From: Hyalella azteca
Taxonomy: Eukaryota > Arthropoda > Malacostraca > Amphipoda > Hyalellidae
Direction of reading: 5' to 3'
Assembly (NCBI RefSeq): GCF_000764305.2
Contig: NW_025940701.1
Location: forward strand, 496,294 to 560,293
Length of the DNA stretch: 64,000 nt
Below are positions 27,801 through 36,800 of this stretch, piece by piece (within the stretch, counting starts at the first letter, position 1; each line of letters begins with the position of its first letter). The notes beneath the pieces are model-generated. The model did not search any database. It saw only the letters and a list, made by a program, of their open reading frames with translations, and was not told the origin of the DNA. Position numbers and translations under genes: made by a program.

Positions 27801-30800
27801 GCCGTCAATGATTGGCTGATGAACTTACGATATCTTAACTTTTTCTGAAAGTATCGGCCCTAATGTGATGAATGTGCTTTAGGTTAGCGTCGGTGGGAGC
27901 GTAGTGAGCGACGCCAGCGCGGGCTCCTGCGGGCCGGACGGCTGCTGCTACTCTGGCGCTGACCGTCCCGCGCAGCACGAGGGAGAGTTCGACCACGACA
28001 CCGCTGACTACCAGTGGCTGCTGGACTACGAGTGGGTGGTGTGAGGGGAGTGTTGGGTGGTGTGAGGGAGAGTTCGACCACGACACCGCTGACTACCAGT
28101 GGCTGCTGGACTACGAGTGGGTGGTGTGAGGGGAGTGTTGGGTGGTGTGAGGGGTGTGTTGGGTGGTGTGAGGGCAGTGTTGGGTGGTGTGAGGGGAGTG
28201 TTGGGTGGTGTGAGGGGAGTGTTGGGGGTGGTGGTGTTGTGATGGGTGTATGGGGGTTTGTGTGTCCTGAGTAAAACGTTAAAAGAGTGTATATGGGGAG
28301 AGTGTGCGAGTGTGTGGGAGAGGAGAATATATGTGTATATGAAATTGTTTGCATTTAATTAGTGTATCCACATAAAGTGTTGGTTCTTGTTGTGGGCTCG
28401 TAAGCGGGCTCTCTGGGAGCTTGCATAGGATTCAATCTTTGGTCTTCTCTAGTTGTAAATCTTATAGTTGAAATCTGATCAGCTTCTCCAGTGTTCTTTT
28501 GTAATACATTGATAAATACGTAATTTCTATATTATTAAGCGATTCAGTACAATTGACTTAGACTTTTTTTATGTTTGTGTTCGTTTGCTTTGCTCCCACC
28601 CCCCTTCCTCTGTTGTTGCCTGTGTTTATTTTTTATCTGACTTTCTTCCCGCCTTGACATTGCATTGTGAATTTTTTATTTCCTTCATCTAATTTTGACC
28701 ACTACTGTCGTGTTCTTGTACATGTTTTTTCAACCTGAATAATTCTCACGCTTCAAAATTCTCTTCTCGCGACCTAATGCTGCTTCGAACCTGTCATATA
28801 TGGTTCGGTTTTCTGTACCCTTGTGCTTTTGACAAAATCGTTCCTCCTTCTTGAATCAGCAGTCAAATTGACGCTGATTACTATTGTGCTTATCACGCTC
28901 GCCCTGATGCCGGACATCCTTCTACCCCGTCTACCCTCTCCTTCGATATTTACCCTCCATTCTCTGAACCTCCTTTCCCTTATAATGACGTCAGTTGCTC
29001 AAAGTGCTGCAGCGATGCTGAAAATTCCAATAAACCCAATAAAAGATTCAATTTTCTTAAGAGAGGCTCACATCCTGTTAAACTTCAGACCAATGATGTC
29101 GAAAATGATGATGGAAGTATTTTTAACGAGGTCTATTTTGAAGATTCGTTAATGATTTCTCATGCAAATGAACTCAATCAAAAAAATTTAAAATTAAACA
29201 ATACATTTTCTTTTGACAGTGACGAAAGTAATGATAATCAATATGGCCATTCACCTTTTATCCTAATTGAATCCATTTCTTCTGATACGTCTCCCATCTC
29301 TGCTAAATTACTGGATGAATTTGCATTGACTTCTTCCATTTCACACGAACCGATCTTGCCCCGCTCTTCATCACCACTACAATTAACCTCATCCAGCATC
29401 TTGAGTTCAAATGTTACTGAGAAAGAACCTCACCCGCTTAAGTTACAAAACCAAGCATCGTGTCAATACAAGTCCTCTCATTGTCCCGCGTGCGCCACTA
29501 ACTGTCCCAGGTACCGGGAAAGTTACACCCGCTCACCACTACAATTAACCTCATCCAGCATCTTGAGTTCAAATATTTCTGAGAAAGAACCTCACCCGCT
29601 TAAGTTACAAAACCAAGCATCGTGTCAAGCTAAAGTACTGGACGAATTTGCATTAACAATTTCACACGAACCGATCTTTACCCGCTCTTCATCACCACTA
29701 CAATTAACCTCGATCAGAATCTCAAGTTCAAGCTTTACTGAGATAAAACCTCACCCGCTTAAGTTACAAAACCAAGCATCGTGCCAATATAATGCCTCTC
29801 ATAGTCCTGCGTTCGCTACTAACTGTCCCAGGTACCGGGAAAGTTACACCCGCGAGTCTCTCGGTGCCGGGGGTCGGGACGGGTTGTGTCGAGCGTCCGT
29901 GCTCGACACGAACCCGGAACCCGACCTACAGGACCTCTCCTATGAAACTTTGTCACGACATCTCGACGCTAACCTCGCTGAAATCGACATGGACGACTTC
30001 AGGAGCGACGATATCAACCAACTTCTGGCCCTGCCCAGCGTCTGCGCCCAGTGTCGTGTAAGATTGCCTAGAATTTGCTTCAACAAAGGAGATTTCATAT
30101 TTATTATTGAAATTATTCTTTCGTGAGCTCGTTGATATAAATGTTTACATGCATAAAAAAATATTACATATGTGCACATACATCTTCTGAAATTTTATTC
30201 TATTTATTTTGCAGCTTCATGATCATGACGGCGAGGAGAGCGCCGAGCCGTCAGCCAACAACACTCCCACCAAAAGTCGTCGTCCTACCATGTGCCGCCA
30301 CAACGCATGGCGACAATGTCAGCACTACGAAGACTATGACCTCGAAGAAGAAGAATTCTCTGGAGTCAGCGGCGACATTTCTTTGTACCAATCTGGTCCG
30401 TTGTTTTCCCCCCTAAAAGAACCTCCGCCTATAGGCAACACCACCTTCAGCGTCGACTCTCTCGACTGTGAAAGTCTGCACGAAGATCTCATCTTGACCT
30501 GCCAGGCCAACAAGGACAATTATACAATTGCTTTCGAAGGATCGTTCATCCAGTATTCCGAGGATTCGGATTACCATGAAGCAGGTAATGTTTTGTTAAT
30601 ACTATCACAAAATTTTAACTGTTCACGGTTTGTCGTATTATATTAATTTTCTATTGCCAATTTGAATATTTTGACTATAGATTTAATCTTCTCTCTTGCA
30701 ATTTAGGTTGGATTCTTGCAATTAAGGTTGGATTTTTCTTTTTGGGAAATTCGACTTTATCGAAGGGAAGCAAATCCTTATACTGATTGTATTTGTCACT

Positions 30801-33800
30801 GCGCCCAGTTTTCGGTCTCTTTGCCAAGTTTTCAACGAGTCTGAAACCACTTTTCGTTTCAGGAGAGAGTGACACGACAGGCAGCGGCTCGTGGACCGCG
30901 GACCGTCTTGAGGACGGGCAGTCTCCGGCCCCCGCCATGACGCACTCGGACCAGCCTTACACGACCTGGTCTCGCGTCGGCCGCAAATCTTCCCCTTCTT
31001 GTCGGACCCCAGACCCTTCGGGTGCTCATAAGACCCGGGCTGCAACCTCCCACCTTTCCCCCGCGGGGCGTACGCAGGAAGTTCTTCACAAACAAATCCT
31101 GCCGCAGCAACTGCAACCAGCCATCACAGCGACTGCTGCTGGAACTGCTAAGGCTGCTCATGAGAGCCACGAAGAAAATAACAGTAAGAGCAACAGCATG
31201 CCGAACCTCATGCGACGATCTTTGCTGCGTCAGTCAATAGACACCGGTGTACAATGTATTAAAGTTTTTGACCTGCAAAACAGTCTCCGTTCAAGTCACT
31301 CTTCCGCCCGTCAAGCTGAAGGTAACTCTTTTTCTCTCGTGCGCCTCTTCATGAAGCAGAAAAGTTTAAGCAAGGAAGCCATCAGCTTGTCGTCGAGTTG
31401 TACTAGCAGATCACATGAAGGTGCTTGCTGCTCCAGTTCTGACAACCCCTCCGCCGTTGACAGTTCTGATTGGCCAATGAACAGTCAAAGCGATGACATG
31501 GAAGGCAGCGCGTCACCCGTCCCTCACTCCGTCATGCGTAACAACCAAGCCATCATCGAGCGTGGCATGCGAAGACGAAGTGGCGGCGATATCAACCCGC
31601 GAAATATAAACTCTAATTCGGGTGACTTCGGTTCTACTTCCAGTGACATCATTTCGCCCACTGCAGCCACTATCCTCTTGGAGACGGACGGTTCTTTGGT
31701 CAACAATAACAATGCGGTCAATCAAATACTTGACAATACTGGACCTGTCGGAGCTTTTGATAATACTGCTAACTTCGAAGAAAGTTTGAAGGAAGTTTGT
31801 CCCTGCTCGAAGCCTCCAATGACCAGTCCGATCCGAGAGGAGCCCGAAGGCATGGACATCTCGTTTGACAGTCGCTCTGAAAATAAACTTGTCAATGACC
31901 AGTCCGAATCCGAGACAAAAATTTCAACTTGTGCAAATTCAGGGGAGAAGAAAATTTCAGAGTCTGGTTCTTCTCAGAGCTCTCCGACTAAGGAAAGAAG
32001 TAAAGACAGTAATACTGGATCGCCGAACAAGAATGTGCTTGGAGCCCACACTGAAGGTAGAAACCGCTCACAATCTCCTAGCACTCCTAAGAAGTCAGCT
32101 CACCGTCGTGACGGCACTCAAAGGCAACGCCAAAACTCTGGCAACTCGTCAAGTGGATACGCGAGTACGAAGGGTTCAATAGAGCGGCTACGCTCTGCGT
32201 CGGACTCGCATACTCCTCAACACACGCCCCAGCGACCTCGTCCTAAACCCAGGGCTCTCAAACAAATGGCTGATCAGTGTCTGCAGACGTCTAATTTAAA
32301 AGTGTCTGCTACCATGAACACCAGTAATCTCATGGACCGAAAAGATGTCTATGTTTATTATCCCAACTACGCTCTTCCAGATCTCAGCTTCCTGAAGGAT
32401 AAAAAGTACAGTGTAGACTCGCGAATATTTTTGGTGCCTCAGCACTACAGGAGACCTCCCGTGATCAGTCGAAAGGTCAGAGAGGGATCTTCTCGTCGTC
32501 CATTTTCTTGTAATGACATGGAAAAATTACGCAAACGTGGGCTCTCTCATATCAAAGACTGGGAGTCTCTTAACGTTCTACTTCCTAAAGAGCTGAAGGA
32601 AATGCTTTCTGATAACACTGAATGCATGGAAACAGTAAAACCATCGTATTGTATCTCTCCAAAGTCTCCTCGTCGACCCAATAGTTGTGATTTCGGCTCA
32701 GCGAAGACATCGAACAGCAACACAAGTTTGAGCACGCAGCCTTCCTCAGGTTATAGAGGATCATCCACTATTCTTAACGATTCAGAAACAAACCAGCAAC
32801 TTGCGTCTGGTGAAGAAGCTCCATCGGTTCCCAAACGCTCTGTATCTCTACCTAGTGAGGAAGGTGTGGAAGACATGGATAATCCCCCTCCTCGGCCACC
32901 TTTGCCCCGTGGCATATTAAGGAAAGTTACGTCATTGAGGGACGAATCTCAGAAACAAGGCGCCAAGAAACGACACAGCGCCGCGGATTCGCCCGATCGT
33001 TTATCTCGGGACGACGTTGCCAGGAGACGATCTCTACCTGAATCTATGGATGCTGGGCAAGAGGAGCGCGACGACGACCAGCCCTGCAGAACTGAGGCCG
33101 ATGGAGGCGCTGCTGAAATGAACTGCAGTTGCATTACCGCCTGCACTGGATTCTGTGGCAAGGGACTCAGACTGAAGAACCTATTGCCCGTCAGTGAATT
33201 ACCCAACGTCTCCAGTCACGAGGAGTTTACTGAAGAAGATCTTGCAGCACTCAGGTCCCGCGTGAGCAACTTCCTGGTGGGTAAAAATCTGACCGAAGAG
33301 AACACGTGTGCTTGGTGCCCCAAGAAGAGCGTGTCCTTCGCAGGCCACGGCTGCCAACACTCCCGGCAAACCGTCGAGTCAGCGTATGACGTGAGTAATG
33401 AGCGAGCCTGCCTCATATAAATTCTGGATATCTTTCCAACTTCTAATTTCTTCTTTTATTTTTGTGAAGTATCGTAAAATTACGAAAAAATGTCAAGTCA
33501 CAAATTTGAATAGGGACTTGAATACTCTAAAACTAAACACTAGCATGCTCAGCCCATCTCTATGATATTGTCATGCATTAGAAATTGTTTTGAAGGCTCG
33601 TTAGTATGCCAAGTAAAAAGTTGTCGTAATTTTAATGCGATTTATTTTTATGAAAAGTATTATAAGCTGCATTTACTTGTATTACAAACTGTTGTTGTTG
33701 TCGGAAGGTTCCCTCCAAGATCGAGGAGCGGCCGGTGGTGTACGACGCTCAGGACAAGCGGGCGCTCGTGATGTCCGTCCGCGTGGCCGTCGAGAAGCTC

Positions 33801-36800
33801 GTGTCGCACTTCAGCCACTCGCACGCCGCTAAGCCTAAACCCAGTGAGTGCTACTATGCAAAAGGATCCTTATCTCACAAACAGTTGATTAATATATATC
33901 AATAGAGTTTGTAACTCTGTCAGAGAATAATTGACGAAAGTTTTTGATTTTTGAGCAAAACCCACTAATCTCGGATGTGAAATCGGCCGTTTCGTGTACT
34001 GAAGCAAGAGTACGGCCTTTGATGAGTTACAGTTGAGTATGAGTTGTACTGAGGCCGGAGTACCGTTTTTGATGAGTTACATTATTATTGCTACCATCGT
34101 GGTGCAGATGGTAGCGGCGGCAGCAGCGTGGCAGCACAGCTCACTCTGGAAAAGCTCTGCCCCGCCATCTACGCGCTGCTGAGTGACGGCCTGCAGCCGT
34201 CCCTGCACTCTCTCTTCGGCAAGATTGCCAACTCCGTCTGGAAAATGATTGAGGCCACAAGTCAAATGGGTGAGTTATTCATAGTGAAGCCGAGATAGGG
34301 ATTTCATGCCGAATTTCATCATTTTGAAGCTTGGATTTCATGCTGAATTTTATTATAATTGAGCTGAGATTTCATACCGAACTTCGTTATACTAGAGCTA
34401 GGATTTCATGCCGAACTTCATTATACTAGAGCTGGGATTTCATGCCGAATTTCATTACACTAGAGCTGGGATTTCATGCCGAATTTCATTACACTAGAGC
34501 TGGGATTTCATGCCGAATTTCATTACACTAGAGCTGGGATTTTCATTCCAAATTTCATTATACTAGAGCTGAGATTTCATGCTGAATTTCATTATACTAC
34601 AGCTGGGATTTGATTCAGAATTTCATTACACTAGAGCTTGGATTTCATGCTGAACTTCATCATAATAAAGCCGGGATTTCATGCCGAACTTCATCATAAT
34701 AAAGCCGGGATTTCATGCCGAGCTTCATTATACCAGAGATAGATTTTCATGCTGAATTTCATTATACTGGAGCTGGAATTTCATGCCGAACATCGGCTGA
34801 GGGCTGGAATTTTCAATAAAACTACCCTTAAATAATCAGAGTTCTTCTAATCGATCTTGCAAAGAAGTAATATTAGAATAATAGTGCTCATGTTGCCCCC
34901 ATGTGCTCATGTTGATAATGTATCCGAAATAATAATGTAAGGCGGATTCATGCCCATTACGTGCAAAGCTTCGTTATAAGTAAATAATCTTAAAATATAT
35001 GTCAGGCCCTACGACGAAGGCTCTGAGCGACCTCGTCCTGACCCTCAACAGCGAAGAATGTCTCTCTGAGGGACCCATGAAGTTCAACGCCTTCATCTTC
35101 GGGCTACTCAAGTTAGTAATTATTGTAGAATAATCTTTGATGGTTATGTTAAACATGCGTTTCTCTTTGATAATTGTATTAAACATGCGTTTTCTTTAAT
35201 CGTCATGTTAAACATTCGTTTCTATTTGATGGTTATGTTAAACATGTGTTTCTCCTTAATCGTCATGTTAAACATGCGTTTCTCTTTGGTGGTTATGGTA
35301 AAGATGCGTTTCTACTTGATTATGTTAAACATGCGTTTTTCTTTGATCGTCATGTTAAACATGCATTTCTCTCACATATATCCCATCCTCGTTCTGCTCC
35401 TAATCAAGATTCATTGCATTCAACTCAGGAAAAAAGTCTCTCTTCTCTTGCTAGTTATAACTCTTTTTCTTGCAAATTTATGGAATATATCTAAATTTAA
35501 GTATGTCCTGCATTTTCTTTGAAGTATTAATGATTAAATCTTATGGTTTTAAACCGTCATACAAATTAATTGATGGTCAAATAGTAATGCATATATTTTC
35601 CTTAGCTGTGTTTAGCGCGAAACTTTTTTTTTTTGCCTCGCGATTTGATGGAATTTCGCTTTAATTTTAGAGTAAAAGATGATTGGCTGTTAAATTGTTA
35701 AAGATAATAGGACATTACCTGTGATTCTCTTCATTAATACTTTTTGGAATAAAATAGGACATTACCTGTGATTCTCTTCATTAATACTTTTTGTTTACAG
35801 CATACGCTCATTGGACGCGTGGCTGAGTTATCTCCGCACCCGTGAAAGTATCCTGCAGAAACACTTCCACCCTGAAGCTTTCCTGTACCTCTCAAGTACT
35901 GCCACCAGGAACCTATACGACGACCTCCTCATGGCAGTGCGCCCTCTGTCGTTGTTGCCCCTCCACCTGGACCTTCTTTATGAGTACAAACTCCTGCACG
36001 CAAGCCTGCTGAAGATGGAAGAAAGGCTCATGATTCACACCAGCAGTACCGGCAACAGTCCTGGTGATCGTCCTTCTTCTGTGCTCTTAGATCACCTTCT
36101 CGTCGCCAAGGAAACCAAGGAGTTTAAGAACACGGCGGCAGCGCAGCAGGATCGCGTCAAGGCTCTCATGAAAGTCCTCACATCTCCTGAGTCGACGGAG
36201 GCAGACTTGCTACAGACTGTCGCTGCAAGCGTCACAAAAGAAAGAAGTCGAAGCCCCAGGCCTCGTTCTTGCTACGATAACGCAGATGCCGTTGGGGATG
36301 ATCTACATCCTGCCCTTAAGAAACGCTGGAGTAACGTGCAGTTAGGTTCTAAGCTCATCACCGCCATAGATAAACTCATGCTCGAGGAAACAAATGCTGC
36401 TTCGGGCTCCAGTGAAGACTTCTCCGACAGTATCGATAATCCTAAGACCACGAGAGCTCTTTCTCAGAATTCTGTAGATGAAGTTTCTCCTGCCATGCGA
36501 GATAGCGACATCTCTACCAAAGATGACGATATCAGCGAGCGGTCAGCCACTGACAAAGATACTGAGAATGAGAAGGGCCAGAGACTCTGTCCAACGTCTC
36601 TAATATTCGGTAAAGGAAAAGAGTCAGAAGGAGATAAATTCCGACGCCTTCAGCTGAAGTGGGAACTGATGACAGGATGTGAATTGCCAAGCAAATGCCA
36701 AGATGCAGAACCGTCGGACGCTACCGACGAAACCACCCCTCTCGCAGACGGCTCCGGCCATTCCTCGACTTCTCCCTCACAAACCGTCCGAGAGAAAGTG

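Noticed and set aside
27835..28354. Minus-strand 156-codon frame of TLPSHHP repeats
   Set aside because: Antisense of exon 3 and its 21-bp minisatellite.
35205..35522. + frame with MLNMRFSLIV repeats
   Set aside because: 30-bp intron minisatellite inside the RUN-domain intron.
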